Source: Membranipora membranacea (taxonomy: Eukaryota; Bryozoa; Gymnolaemata; Cheilostomatida; Membraniporidae). Taken from it: 64,000 nucleotides of DNA. Positions within the stretch are counted from its first letter, which is position 1; each line of letters opens with the position of its first letter. Below the pieces are notes generated by a model that saw nothing but the letters and a program-made list of their open reading frames with translations, was not told the origin of the DNA and did no database searches. The DNA is taken from NCBI GenBank assembly GCA_914767715.1, contig OU612070.1:19208025-19272024 (forward strand), written 5' to 3'. The position numbers and the translations under genes are program-made. Positions 1 through 11,815 of this stretch are shown here, one piece after another.

Positions 1-306
1 TGTAGGTTGCTGTTAGTTTAATTCTTTTACTACAAATGCAATATGCTGTTGTGTGAGCAAATTCATGGTAACTCAAAAAGAGATGTGAAACCAAACGATA
101 TATGGTAAATTCTCTGTCACGGAAAACAATCACATTTCACGTTCAATATAATACAATATAATATATAAATTAATTGGTGATTATCTTCCCTACTGTCATG
201 AGGGGGTAACTCCGAATCATTTTTATGTCAAATCTGGTCATCATTTTAAAATTCATATGTGACAACAATTTATAAACAGGGAAAAGAAATCAACTAGATA
301 TCTTAC

Positions 307-3300
307 CTGTGGAAGTTGCTTATGGTGTCACAAACTTTGGACAAAGATCTCTGCAGAATCTGAGTGACCTCAGCAGCAATATTGATAGGAGCACAAACTC
401 GGAGCTCATTGAGGGCTGTAAGGATGTCATTACAGTAAAGTCCTAGAGGAGTAAACTGTAGCAAGCTTGTAGGTGGATTCATTGCATCTCTCTGGATAAT
501 CAGAACAAGTTCAAGTTGGCACGTATTAATCAATTATATCTAATATGTTTAAGCCTGCCAGATAATAATGATGATGAATTCTTGTGAAATAAACTAGTTG
601 AACAAGACCCTATTTCATACCATGACAGAACAGCTGCCGTATAGCAGAACTTAGCTGAATGCGCCTCTATCACTGAACAGTGCAAACAGCAAAGCTGTTG
701 GGAATGAAGGTAGAACTGCATAAATTCAGATCGATATTGCTCCTCGCTGTGACTTGAGTTGGTCCACCAATACACAACAGAGATAGCACGACTCAACCTA
801 CTGCTTTGGCCACTGACCTTATACAGTTTGAAGAAGCAATGTTGGGAACCTACTTGAAACATACTTTAAAATTGTAAATCATATTGCTTTCAGAAGCTGA
901 AAGTTTGCATATGACACTGCTGACAAAAAATATACTTCTCAAAACCTTTGGTATTTGAATTTCCGAATCGCTCCAAGATACTGGCGATGCTTTAAATCCC
1001 CTGGACTGCTCCAGATATGGACTTCGGTGCCTAAGGCATATAACTTACTAGGATGCATACAACTTACCTCCATAGAAGTATAAGGAGCTGCAGCTTGATG
1101 AGCAGATCTCAGTATCAGAGTGTAAGTCTCCATACTGTTATCATATCTGTAATGAGAAATAAATGTTAAGTGAAACATACCGCAAGCACCAGCAAACTTA
1201 TGCATAACAGTGCATGATAACACAAGTATCACACAATATCCTTTGTTCAGTAGTATACCAAACAAGGTATATTGCGTGAATTCAACTCGTCACTAAATTC
1301 AAGTTCAAAGTTTAAGGAATATTTTCTTATAAGACTCAAACATTAATAGACTCTTCAACCAAAGCACAAAAATTTATATGTAAATAGATTGGTATTTATT
1401 ATGTCAGCATGAAACCAGATCGCACAACTACGATTGGTGAATTAATCAGACTATCAGTTGAATTTAAAATCTTATGTTGAAGGTTGGTGACTGAAAATCT
1501 GTTACAATAAAAGGTACAAACGTTTTTGCTGAGTTTTTTTTTTGAAGCTATAAACCTCAAACTACGCAAACCTGGGTTTCCAACCATGCTGAATGTTACC
1601 GGGGTATCACAAATAGAAAAGCTATTTTTTTCATCGGTATTTTGGCATAACAGAATTGCATTGTGACGGAATTGCACCGTTTCCGTTACGGAATTACAAT
1701 AGGAAAGTATTGTGTACTGAGGTAATAACTTTCAGACCAACTATTCATGGATGGTGCCAGCGTATTCTGCTAGCTACCACCAATTCGAGTGGAGGAGTCA
1801 AATAATAAGGAGAGAGTGTGTGACACAATAGACTCACTAAGATTAAATAAGGCTAATTAACACATAAGCCTACATTAGAGCCAAGTTTATTTACGAAACT
1901 ACAGTACGAAGGTATAGCGCGCTGAGTTAATATTCAAATCAGAATTTACTCCAATTCGCGGGCCCATACTATATTTCTGCACTATCTATAGTAGGGGGAC
2001 GGGGACTGTCAAACAAACTGTGTATAATGACTGTGGAGTCCTAGGGAACAGGGTTAGGGATCAGTCAGACTTTGCGGCGTTGGCTGATGAAAATTTGAGG
2101 GGTACATGGGTGATAACAATGGGTAGAAATTGAGATTGTATTTTATGAATTATTTTATGAATTTCAGGGCACAAAATCAGATTTGACTATGACAGCTCTC
2201 CTCCTCAACCATATGACCTATAAACCTAAGGCTATTCATAGATTTCGTAGTATCTCCTACATTAAACGATCTGGGGGGTCTCTCAATAAGAAAGAGCGAT
2301 GCTTTACTAAAGCAAGTTACCACTATTACATCGCTCAAAATTATCACTCACTTGGTCTTTCATTTAGACAAATCCGATCCCAAATTGCTCACTCAGAATG
2401 TATATAGTTCCATCAATGACTGAGCATTTGAAAGCAAGAGCCTAGCAAGTATCGCTCACTGAGCGATCAGATTGCGATTTGGGCTGTTTTTAATCGAAAT
2501 ACCCCCCCCCCCCCCAGGGTGAACTGAGTGATGCAATTTAAAAAAATACTTCAAAATCACTTAAACTTGTATTACATTCTCACTCGAAAATCTGTTACAG
2601 TTTTTTGGTAAATCTGTTACACCCTTTTTTTCAATTTTTTTCAATGAACAACATGTGACACAAATTTATTTTTTAATCATTCTAAAAGACATACATCATA
2701 GGCTCCACTTATGTAACACTTTTCAATTGAAAACTCATAAGTTGCTCAGAATTCTTTCACATTTTGATATGTGCATTTTCTGAGGAAATTCTGTTACACT
2801 TTTTTGGAGGGCTATTTTTTGGAGCGCATAATCAATATCTCAACAAAGCCTAATGAATATGAAGAACCATGTTGTTATGAGTTCATAACACTGGTGAGAA
2901 AGTTTTCAAATATCACTGCCTGGCCGGAAAAGGTCCAGTTTTGCAGAATGGACAGTGAGAATTGTAAATCTGTTACATCAGAATTTCCCTATAAGCCACA
3001 TCCTCCTGATTAGACGATTTAAATAAAACTTTTACCTATTGTTCAGCATTGAATTGCTTACATGGATTGACGCCAATTAAAGAACATGCTATTGAGTGGG
3101 AACATCATGGCAGGTCTTACTTTTCATTAGCTACTGCAGCAGAGTGCATGAACTGCTCCAGAGCAGCTTTCTGAAAGACATCAGCCAGTAACCCTCGGAA
3201 GTCACATCCTACTCTGCTGAATGATAGCCCAAAGTACATACACTGACCGAGCAGAGAGTCGAGACGGGGCCCTACACCCTTCTCTAAATCTGTACGCAAG

Positions 3301-6300
3301 ATTGCTATGAATTGCTCCACCTAAAAACAACATTATATTGGTAACATGTAAATTGTGACTGTCTAAAACATAGCTCCTAGGGGTCAATTAAGTTGTGCTG
3401 CATCAAAAACTTGGAAGAGGTGTGTTGACCTAATAGTCACTTAATAGTATCATGAAAGTTTTCCCAGTCTAGCATATCATATTCAATCCTCATCTCTGTT
3501 CACAGGTCAGGTCATAATATTTTTAAGAATTAATATTGTAGATTTTATTATCTTCAGATGAATGGTCCAACCATGATTGAATCTTGAGCAAGCATGCCTG
3601 CAAAACATAATAATATAACAATATTTATCATGAATCATTGACAACATCTAAATTGGAGTTGTCTTCTTAATAATACACATTACTGTCACATGTCACACTG
3701 ATAGGCCTATCGAGATTACACTATTATCATGAGTATATCTAATTGTTGGAGTCAATTTAGAAGGAGTACCTAACATGAGCCCGCCCCTGATTCCTGAATC
3801 CCTTGCGATGGTACTCATGCTAAGTTAAGTAATTAACTCTTTATCAATCAGAGATATACACGCAATAGTATATCATGTCATCAGTGTGGTCATATGTCAT
3901 ACCTTGGTCTGTACCCAGCTCTGCAGTAGTAAGGACTCTCTCGGCCCAGCAGGGGCGGATCCAGACTGTCTTACTACCAGGGGTTCCTCATCAGTGAATA
4001 TAGCTCTATATTGTGTTATAATATCAAATAGATGAACACGGCTAACTTCAATCACCTTCGTCAAGTGCTGATAGGCTGCAAAACACAGAGAAGAAGAAAT
4101 TGTTAATTCTTTTCTCTCACACCTAATGCTTGAACTGTTGGTTAGAATGCAGCTTGATGAATCATTAAATTTACTTCAGTCGGCTTATATGAAGAATACA
4201 TCTGCCTATTTGACTTCTTTTGACATCTTTACCAACACTAACTGTTACATTACCAAGCTGGCTTTAATTCAAAAACAGTGTATCCAAAAATGATGATTTT
4301 TAATATAAATTAAAATTTCTGACATCTGAATAAGTGATCGATATAAAATGTTTCCATGATGAGTTTGTTTGTTTTGGGTAAAGCTTGAAAGGTTACTCAC
4401 CATCAGCTTTGGGTATGTTCAGTAAAATATTCTGGAACCAGCAGTCTCTTGCCTAGAATCAAACCGGATATTTGTATGAAAACAACATAACCATTTTTTT
4501 TCTCTTCTGCCTTCAGAGGAAACATTTTCTCTTTACCGTGGTTAGTCTCTGTTTTATGTGTAATAACCCAGGCTACCGTTCCATGGGAAGGGAGCAAAGT
4601 CAATTTACACAAAGCAATATGTGCTAACTCTAATTTTCATTTCACTTTTTATTCTACCAATTCTAATCACTGTCTCAATGCTTTCACGAGTACTGACAGG
4701 AAAATAAATTGCATTACAAACAGAAAACTGTATACTGTTTTGGTTGAGGTGTATGCTAAGTTGACCAGCTTACCTGGAGGAACTTTAGCCTTAGTTCAGC
4801 CTCAGTGAATATATCCATATGACGGAGGAATCCGATCACCCGCAGACAGGAGGGAAGTTGTATGTCAGATCTTAGTTGTTGTAACAGCTGAGCCAGTAAG
4901 AGTTGTGTGCAGTGTTTTACTTCTTCACATATTGTCTAAAGTCATAAATAAAATATAAACACATGTACTCTCAATGTACTTAAATCAGAAACTCGGTTAG
5001 GTCATGGAGAGAGAATGCAAGGTATTTCAATGAAACAATCTGATGTGTTTCCATGCACTTTTGCAAACACCAGTGAGCCGTTGTACTGCACAACATGATC
5101 AATTAACATATGGGAAGATCTGTACACATTTAGCTATGAGCTATGCATTTAAATTACCAAGTTCCAAAATTCAAAGGTTACCAAAACAAAGGGGACTCCA
5201 ATTAAAACTACCAACTACCAATCTGTAATGACAAGATATCCCAGGTCCCGTTCTAAAATTTATTCACTGCTTGATGGAGCAGAAAAGTAGCAAGGATTTG
5301 ACCAAAAAACCTCACTTATTATCATTGAACCACCCCCCCCCCCACTTTGTCAGTTACCTACCCTGATAACGCTGATGTTACTGTATTTTTTCTCCAATCT
5401 CCTCACATAAGCTGCCAGTTCTAGCGCTTCCTCATAGTAACTATTTCTGACACAAGTATCCATCAGCTGAGGTACTTCTAATATCTCCAGCAGCTGGGTA
5501 TGCTTCTGTAGTGTCAGTGTGTTACTCTTACGACTGAAATAAAACAGAATAATGTTAAGCATTTAAGATAAGATAATATTTATTTGTATTTTTTTTTTGT
5601 CAAGGATGAAGGAAAACTAATTGGCTGACAAGTTAAAAAAATGGAATTTTCGTAGGAATAGAACTGTTGCGATACGTGGTCGGTCTGCTTATGGCACTAA
5701 TAAATCTGTGTGTAGCCTACCCCTCTTATAACAGCTAGTACTATGATCATACTTACTGACTATATGACTACTATGACTTTAGACGAGTGAGTAGTTGCTA
5801 GTGTTCAGTTTTGCTACATTTCGGGCTGACTTAATGTTAGCTGGAGCCAAATTAAGCTATCTAGGGTGGAGATCATACGATGTAATGGGTTAAGGCAAAT
5901 GTAAGCTAGCAGAGCAATGGGTTTTACTGTTTTAAGCCAGCAGACAACAACATCTTATCCTCCTGCAAATCCATTACTCATCTAGGACAGTATGTGTTCA
6001 GTAACTTGCAATATGGGAAGGTCATTCGAATTAAAGTATGTGTCACCACTTCACCAGTCCTTTATATTGGATATTGTCTACATGAAGTTTTGAGTTACTG
6101 GGTTTTACTATAGGAATTAACTCCCCTTTGCTTAAGGGAAGACAATCCGCTGACACTTTACTCTCTCGCTTGATACGCTTTGCACCAAATATGTCATTGT
6201 CCTGGAATACCGCTGACCCTATTTTCACAATTTGATACTTGACAGTTTATAGTAAGGTGAGTGATTTCTCGAGCAAACAGAACCAGACTAACCAATACAT

Positions 6301-9180
6301 ATAAATGTATTGCGTCTAAAATATGTATCTAAAGTCCAATCCTACAATGATCATGTGTTCAGTGATTAACTACAGGTGTTTCAGGAAGTTGGTTGTACAG
6401 CAATCTATGATAAATTGCTTTTTAAAAAAATCTATTTGATTCCGTTCCCTCTTTTTTTCACACGGCCTCATTTGTCAGGATATGTTGGTCGGCGATTATA
6501 ATAAAGTATATAAAAAAACTTACCTTTGAGAAATTGTATGGGCTGTATCCAAGAAACTCTGACATTCTGTTGAGAACCCAGGTAGTTTGTCTTGCAGAGA
6601 GGACAGATTGGACTCAATTATCTGAAACTATAAAACAGATAAAATATAGAGCATCAAATATCATTCAAGGGTGAATCATTATTATAATAGCAATCATGCC
6701 AGATCTTTTTTTACATTATTTATTGTTGTATAGCATGCATTTATACTGTAAAGCTTAGTTATCACTTGATCTCATTTGAAATCCGTCACAACAACAACAT
6801 AACTTCTTTACACCAAGTCAACTAAATCTTGGAACAAGTTAACGTGGAAATACTCTTCGCTTTATGTTTGATATACTACCATGAATGTAGTGAACACATA
6901 TATTTCCTGTTCCGTCTATAACACCTTCGGTATATGAGTCCTAACCATGGACATATAAATACTCAAACATAATGTAAACTAAAACATAATACATATAAAT
7001 AAGGAGTGTTTATTTGTTTATGGTCCTAACTTACATCTTTGAATATATCACTGGAGCAGTTAGCTGTCTGTATGAATGTCTTGTAGTTATTGAAAGCGAG
7101 ATCTTCTGTCTGTTTGTCTATGGTCCGCTTCTTTTCCAGTAAATGGTCAGTCTCTCGAGCTGTGTAGCAGAATCAGTGAAGTAAACTTTTTGATAATGGA
7201 CGGAACAAGTTTATGACATTGGCAAAAGCTGACTGGGATATCTAACAAACACACTGCCTCCACAAATGGCACTAGCTTACAATCTAAACAGTTTGAATGA
7301 GGAAATAGGTTTCAATAAAATTCTGACTGCTTATGAGATTTGCATATTTTCAAAACGAACCGATCACAATAACAATAAATATTGCACACAGTCATACACA
7401 TAGAAACTAAACATAACACAACATTATAATGTACTATCTAGTCTAATAACCTAGTAATTTTGTGTAGTATTTTCTCTCTTTCTACCGTTTCACATTGTAA
7501 AACAGAGCAATATATTCTGGCTCTAATTTTAAAGGGCAACCAAGGTTTCAAACAACTTCTCATTGATGGCCATTGATTAATAGCAGATTGCACCTTCTGC
7601 ATGGGGAAAAAGACAAAATATAATTCGGATGATTATTCAGCCAGAATTCTTGTGAAACATTTCTTCCATCAGGTACTCAAACTCAGCTAAAAGAGAATAC
7701 CACATAGCAGTTTCCTGTTCCTGTTATTATTTAGCCTGTGCTCTATAATTATTACAGCAAAGTCTTGGAACCTCCCCTAAACTGAAGTGTTACCCAGCTT
7801 GGAGTCAGCAACTACTTTGAGTTTTGCATCGCGTAATGCACAAAGCTGATGCTGCCCAGCACATTATTTGCTACCCATTAATGCATTGCTGCGAAACTTT
7901 GGTTGCCCTTTAATGTCACTTTTTATCCTACCAATTCTTATGATTGTCTCATTTCCTATCAAAAGAACTGACAGGAAATTAAACTCCATACAAAAAAATC
8001 TCTACTGCAAATTGACCACTCATGATTGCCTTACAAGCCCACTGTTAAAACATCCAATGAAAAGTTGTTTTACAGGACAGCACAGGCTATAGATTCGGGA
8101 TGAAAAAGATGAAAAAATGACGCTTAGCATTTCACTTACATAGTCGGTCAACTCCATAGTTGGTCAGTTCAGCGACGTACTTAACAAACTCTGGGTTATC
8201 AGTCCAAGACTCTACAATAAAAGGAAATTAATAGAAGACTAATAACTAATCTAATTCAATTTAATGATCCATCAAATTTGTACAATTGAGCAAAGTACAT
8301 GGGCCTGTGTACAGATAAATGTGTCTGTCAGCTTCAACCTCATCCAAAGGGATCTTGGCCGTGTGAAGAGCAAGTTTAATGCATATGATGTTGACCACGT
8401 GGTTTCAACTATGAATATCTTAATCGTAGACCTTTTGGAATAATGATGATTTGACCTGATTAACTTATCTAATAGCCCATAAGTGCTGTCATAAAAAAAT
8501 TGATAGTCCTTGAAATCGTTGAAGAGTAGGGATCAGTGGCAATGCTAAACCCTAAGGCTTCAATTTCTTGATTGCGAGCGTTTCGTCACTCCAGGGTGTG
8601 CCAGAATTGTGTGAAGTGTTCAACACTGTACTCAGTAGAAGCATGTGCAATGGAAAACACTTAAAGCACAGCTCAATATGTTACTCTTACAAGATCCAAA
8701 TCCTAGGATTGATATGGATGTATAGTAACAGCTATGGTGGTTGCAACTGCTATTCCATGGCCACACATCATACACTGCTGTTTTTTTTGTTGCAAGTTTA
8801 CTGCTATCTTGCCTGACTACATGCATGCTGCTAAGTGTAGCCACTACCTGGATGTCAAGATAAAGGAATCATGTTGATCATTCGATGAGCTTTGGCTCTG
8901 ATAATGTATATATTAACATTAACCTGTCCAATGTCTTGTCTCTGATGAGTACCAAAATATTGGATGAACACTTTTATCAAAAATAATTAAAGGAGGAAAA
9001 CTTTCAGTCATTAGTTTAAATAGAGATGATGCATTTCCTCTCAAATTAAATGACTATTGTGGAAAACCTACAGATTGTGTGCTAAATTCAGTATAGGACA
9101 TAAGTAAAGAAGGACTCACCACTCAGAGTATCTCCAAAGATTGCAGACAAAACAGAGCCTTCTTCTTCATAAGATGCCAT
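307..9180 (-). CDS. COG8: COG8, conserved oligomeric Golgi complex subunit 8 (3' end outside window)
   Basis: Subunit of the COG tethering complex, which acts in retrograde vesicle traffic within the Golgi. Eleven exons join in frame: 9120-9180 (start ATG 9178-9180), 8140-8211, 7035-7159, 6524-6621, 5362-5533, 4774-4935, 4401-4452, 3903-4075, 3121-3320, 1068-1146 and 307-491, giving about 459 residues. All have GT donors and AG acceptors with compatible phases. Exon 5 carries the family-typical stretches [19 protein letters not shown] and [17 protein letters not shown]. Exon 8 has [20 protein letters not shown] and exon 9 has [20 protein letters not shown], all very close to vertebrate COG8 as I know it. 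The last visible exon ends in phase 2 at 307, so the C-terminal part continues left of base 1. Introns hold two MITEs. The exon 4 acceptor could alternatively lie six bases upstream, adding Phe-Gln. Confidence 0.93.
2273..2515 (+). mobile_element. MITE with long terminal inverted repeats (copy 1), in a COG8 intron
   Basis: About 243 bp bounded by GGGGTCTCTCAATAAGAA on the left and a T-rich end running into a C tract on the right. Internal copies of the motif CGCTCACT appear in both orientations. A second copy in the opposite orientation lies at 31347-31599, which defines the ends. There is no coding capacity, so it is a non-autonomous DNA element. The superfamily was not recognised, because the poly-C/poly-G ends hide any target duplication. 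It lies between COG8 exons 9 and 10. Confidence 0.72.
2560..3010. repeat. Intronic block with recurring AATCTGTTACA motifs
   Basis: The motif (A)AATCTGTTACA or a close variant recurs near 2588, 2608, 2789 and 2966 on the plus strand, with another at about 1496. The stretch lies in the large COG8 intron between exons 9 and 10 and has no splice or coding support. It looks like remnants of a repeat whose ends I cannot define. Confidence 0.35.
7529..7913. mobile_element. TTAA-flanked MITE (copy 1), in COG8 intron 2
   Basis: Element of about 380 bp with terminal inverted repeats AGGGCAACCAAGGTTTC and its complement, flanked on both sides by TTAA. A second copy with the same ends and TTAA flanks lies at 62669-63033. 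TTAA target duplication is the hallmark of the piggyBac superfamily, so this is probably a non-autonomous piggyBac-like element, although the ends start AGGG rather than the common CCC. It has no open frame of note. It sits between COG8 exons 2 and 3. Confidence 0.8.
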
Positions 9181-9366
9181 CTCATCCGGAAGTAGAGAAA
9201 CAGCAAAATCTTAGCGGTTAGAATAGTAAGGAGCAAATCATTGCATAGTCCTTGAAAAACTGGCCAATCATAAACATGTAGATTGCAGTGATACAATCAT
9301 CAATTTGTAATTAGGAGCTGTGTACACAACTCCAAAAATCGAACAACAGTAAATTCTAGCCATATC
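9181..9366. promoter_or_regulatory. COG8 5' flank, truncated by retrotransposon insertion
   Basis: Only 186 bp separate the COG8 start codon from the left LTR edge. No clear TATA box was seen on the minus strand. The native COG8 5' UTR and core promoter must lie in this short stretch, be displaced beyond 17868, or use LTR sequence. The sequence right of the element from 17868 is therefore the original continuation of the upstream region. Confidence 0.45.
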
Positions 9367-9908
9367 TGAGTTAGTTTTGAGGCTATAAATAATGTAGCGA
9401 GCCCAGTAACACACATTATTGAGGGGACAACTCTTGCTGTCTGCTATTATAATGGATGTATCATGCCTACTAATTTTGAATATTCTAAATATAGAATATT
9501 CAAAGTCAAACAGAGTCATTCTGATGTGAAAAGGGTTATCTACCCTGATTTAAACTGGAACATATTATATTATCAATATCATGTAGACGGCTTCAACATA
9601 TATATATTTATTGCAGAAGCAATCTCACGGACATCATAAATATATATTCTATACACATTTAATCTTAGCAATTATCGACATGGAACTCAATATTAAGACG
9701 GCTGCACCGTCTTACAGTATTATCACAGACAGTCTATCGCATTTCCAATATTACTCCCAGCAAGTGCGTTTCAGTGTCCGGTCTGAATATATAGTCAATA
9801 CACCTCATATAGCTAAGGCTACACAGTCCAGGTTCCGGGTGCGTCCCGCTCAATCTGCTCAGAGGGCAAGGTCAGGGTACATCCCGCTTCGCAACGTATA
9901 CTATCAGA

Positions 9909-9915
9909 TATAAAT
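9909..9915 (+). promoter_or_regulatory. Candidate TATA box in the LTR
   Basis: TATAAAT, followed about 45 bp later by the 45-bp repeat array. The same box is at 17351-17357 in the 3' LTR. This is a plausible core promoter for the element's plus-strand transcript. No experimental start is known, and other AT-rich matches exist in the LTR. Confidence 0.4.
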
Positions 9916-9955
9916 GCACCCGCTACAAGCTCCGCTTGTAAGCTACTCGAGACAC

Positions 9956-10263
9956 CAGCTCTGCTAGGTTGGCTTTGCCACCAGTACGACCCTCAGTAAA
10001 CAGCTCTGCTAGGTTGGCTTTGCCACCAGTACGACCCTCAGTAAACAGCTCTGCTAGGTTGGCTTTGCCACCAGTACGACCCTCAGTAAACAGCTCTGCT
10101 AGGTTGGCTTTGCCACCAGTACGACCCTCAGTAAACAGCTCTGCTAGGTTGGCTTTGCCACCAGTACGACCCTCAGTAAACAGCTCTGCTAGGTTGGCTT
10201 TGCCACCAGTACGACCCTCAGGAAACAGCTCTGCTAGGTTGGCTTTGCCACCAGTACGACCCT
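9956..10263 (+). repeat. 45-bp minisatellite inside the 5' LTR, about 6.8 copies
   Basis: Tandem units of 45 bp, almost identical, with the sixth unit showing one T-to-G change (CAGTAAACAG to CAGGAAACAG) and the last truncated. Since 45 is divisible by three, the array stays open and would encode repeats of ALPPVRPSVNSSARL, but it lies in the LTR upstream of gag. The same array with the same variant is at 17398-17705. Confidence 0.95.
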
Positions 10264-10430
10264 CTCTAGGCTGAAGATAGCTATCCAGGAATTCTCTACC
10301 CAGGAGTTATCCTCTCTCGGCTCATTCATGGTGAGTTTGGTTAGCTAGATACCGTTAGCCTGAGAACCAAACCCTAGCCAGGTAACGGCCAGGTGTTCCA
10401 CCCTCTCGAGATTTCCCGTACCACAGCCTT

Positions 10431-10447
10431 TGGCGTCCTCGGGTGGG
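10431..10447 (+). promoter_or_regulatory. Candidate tRNA primer-binding site
   Basis: TGGCGTCCTCGGGTGGG starts five bases after the LTR end. It begins TGG, complementary to the CCA tail of a tRNA, as expected for minus-strand priming. I could not assign the tRNA. No convincing polypurine tract abuts the 3' LTR; the nearest strong purine run (16447-16468) is inside the end of pol. Confidence 0.5.
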
Positions 10448-10513
10448 CCTAATTACAAAGGTACGGAGGTTATCGTTGGTGCGGACTCAGCAAAATCTAA
10501 AAGCAAACAAACA

Positions 10514-11815
10514 ATGGCATCAAATACAGATCGACCAGTCGCTCAAGGCCAGTCAGCAGGGCCAAGAACTCAGACTACTAGAAGATCGCAGCCCGCTTGG
10601 CTTGCCTCAGCTCTGGAAAGAACTGAACAGGTTCAGATACCTAGTCATAAGCTTGCTGGGCAGAGGCAAGGTGCTAACGATACCCGCCCTCAGCCAGGTC
10701 GCTTATTCGAACAATCCAATACTGTCAGTTTGACGGACCTGTCAGCCAATTTATCAGCTTCCATTGAGCGGAATCATGGCGAGATGATGGCGGCCATGGA
10801 AAGAAATAAGGCACATACAAAAGAAATACAGGAATACATGGATAGACGGATGACTGACCTGTCATCCATAGTATAGGGGTTAGCTAGTGCTGACCATCAG
10901 CATCAGTCATCGCCTATACATAGAGAGCCTGACACCCTCTATCAGACTCTGGCACCTAGTTCTGCGAGTCAGCGTCCTGTGCCCGCTCCTAGGAGACGGC
11001 CAGGTGAAATTCCAGTTGTTGACCTGCCAAGAAGAGCCAGAGCTTGTAAACCACTGGGCGACTTGCCTAAGTTTGATGGTTCTGGTGATCTCACCGTATT
11101 CAAACTGTTGTTTGCTGAATGTGTGGAGCTAAACGGCTGGGAGGATGAGAAGATCATCACTCTATGGCTTAAACAGTGCCTAATTGGTGCTGCTAAAGAG
11201 TGTATCCTCTATGAGCAGGTCTCAGATTCCAGGACAGTATTTGAAAAATTAGAGAACAGATATGGTAACCATTTATTGGTGCAAAAATATACAGTGTTGC
11301 TAGATAGCCGGAAAAAGGGGCAGCAGGAGTCCATATCCGACCTAGCCAATGACATAAGGAAGATGGTAGAAGTTGTCTATCATGACTGTGACAAATTTAC
11401 AAGGGAGAAAATTACCATCAGTAATTTCATTCGCTCCTTGCCCAGTGTCCATATCAAATATGAGCTGAATCGGGAGTGCCCGAAAACTCTTGAGGAGGCC
11501 GTACAGAGAGCTGCCATCCATGATGTATGGTACGGTCATGACTCGCCCTTCAGGCGTAATCAGAGTCAAATATCTCAGCCTCCTAGATCCTCGCCAGTTG
11601 TGGCACTGTCTACAATAGAGCAAAAGAATGTATCACCTACTATCCCAACCGCTGGTTCTCAACCAAGAATAACACGACCGTGTAAACACTGTGGTGCGGC
11701 TCATATGCCATATGTGTGTCAGCCTTGTCGACACTGTGGAGGCCCCCACTTTGATAACAAGTGTGACCGCCAGGGAAACGGGTTGCCCATTCCCGGACAA
11801 TCAATCAGGCAGTAA
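10514..11815 (+). CDS. gag: Gag of the Ty3-type element, interrupted by one amber codon
   Basis: Structural polyprotein forming the virus-like particle. The best start is ATG 10514 (ACAATGG context); the frame is also open upstream to about 10430 without an ATG. One in-frame TAG lies at 10874-10876. The 34 codons after it are open and join the long downstream frame that ends with TAA at 11813-11815, so the whole is one gag frame of about 433 codons. The N-terminal part is Gln/Ser/Arg-rich. The centre is a helical capsid-like region (LPKFDGSGDLTVFKLLF). The C-terminus has two zinc knuckles, CKHCGAAHMPYVC and CRHCGGPHFDNKC (C-x2-C-x3-H-x4-C, one residue shorter than the usual CCHC), at 11681-11764. 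The frame overlaps pol by 49 bp. Confidence 0.88.
11773..11779 (+). promoter_or_regulatory. Programmed -1 ribosomal frameshift site (GGGAAAC)
   Basis: Canonical X_XXY_YYZ heptamer. In the gag frame the codons are GGA (11774-11776) and AAC (11777-11779), exactly the phase required. Slipping back one base gives GGG AAA and enters the pol frame, which is open from 11767 to 16503. The gag stop is at 11813. The site lies inside the 49-bp overlap. Downstream there is a small CGGG/CCCG pairing possibility, but I could not establish a pseudoknot. Confidence 0.85.

Larger units (their letters stand above)
9367..10425 (+). repeat. 5' LTR of the Ty3-type element
   Basis: 1059 bp, TG...CA ends, identical to the 3' LTR (16809-17867) except for one base I noticed (CACACATT here, CACGCATT there). 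It contains a 45-bp tandem repeat near its 3' half and a TATA-like box at 9909-9915. Open frames inside it (9611-9913 and 9969-10274) recur identically in the other LTR and are not evidence of protein coding. Confidence 0.95.

Noticed and set aside
9611-9913. 100-codon open frame in the 5' LTR (and identical at 17053-17355)
   Set aside because: It is repeated only because the LTR is repeated. It shows no recognisable domain and lies in the untranscribed or leader part of the element.
9969-10274. 101-codon repetitive frame, or CRISPR-like array
   Set aside because: The 45-bp units are contiguous with no unique spacers, and the host is a eukaryote. It is an LTR minisatellite whose period happens to be divisible by three.
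11342-11623. Minus-strand open frames inside gag and pol
   Set aside because: Shadows of the plus-strand retrotransposon frames, which carry all the motifs.
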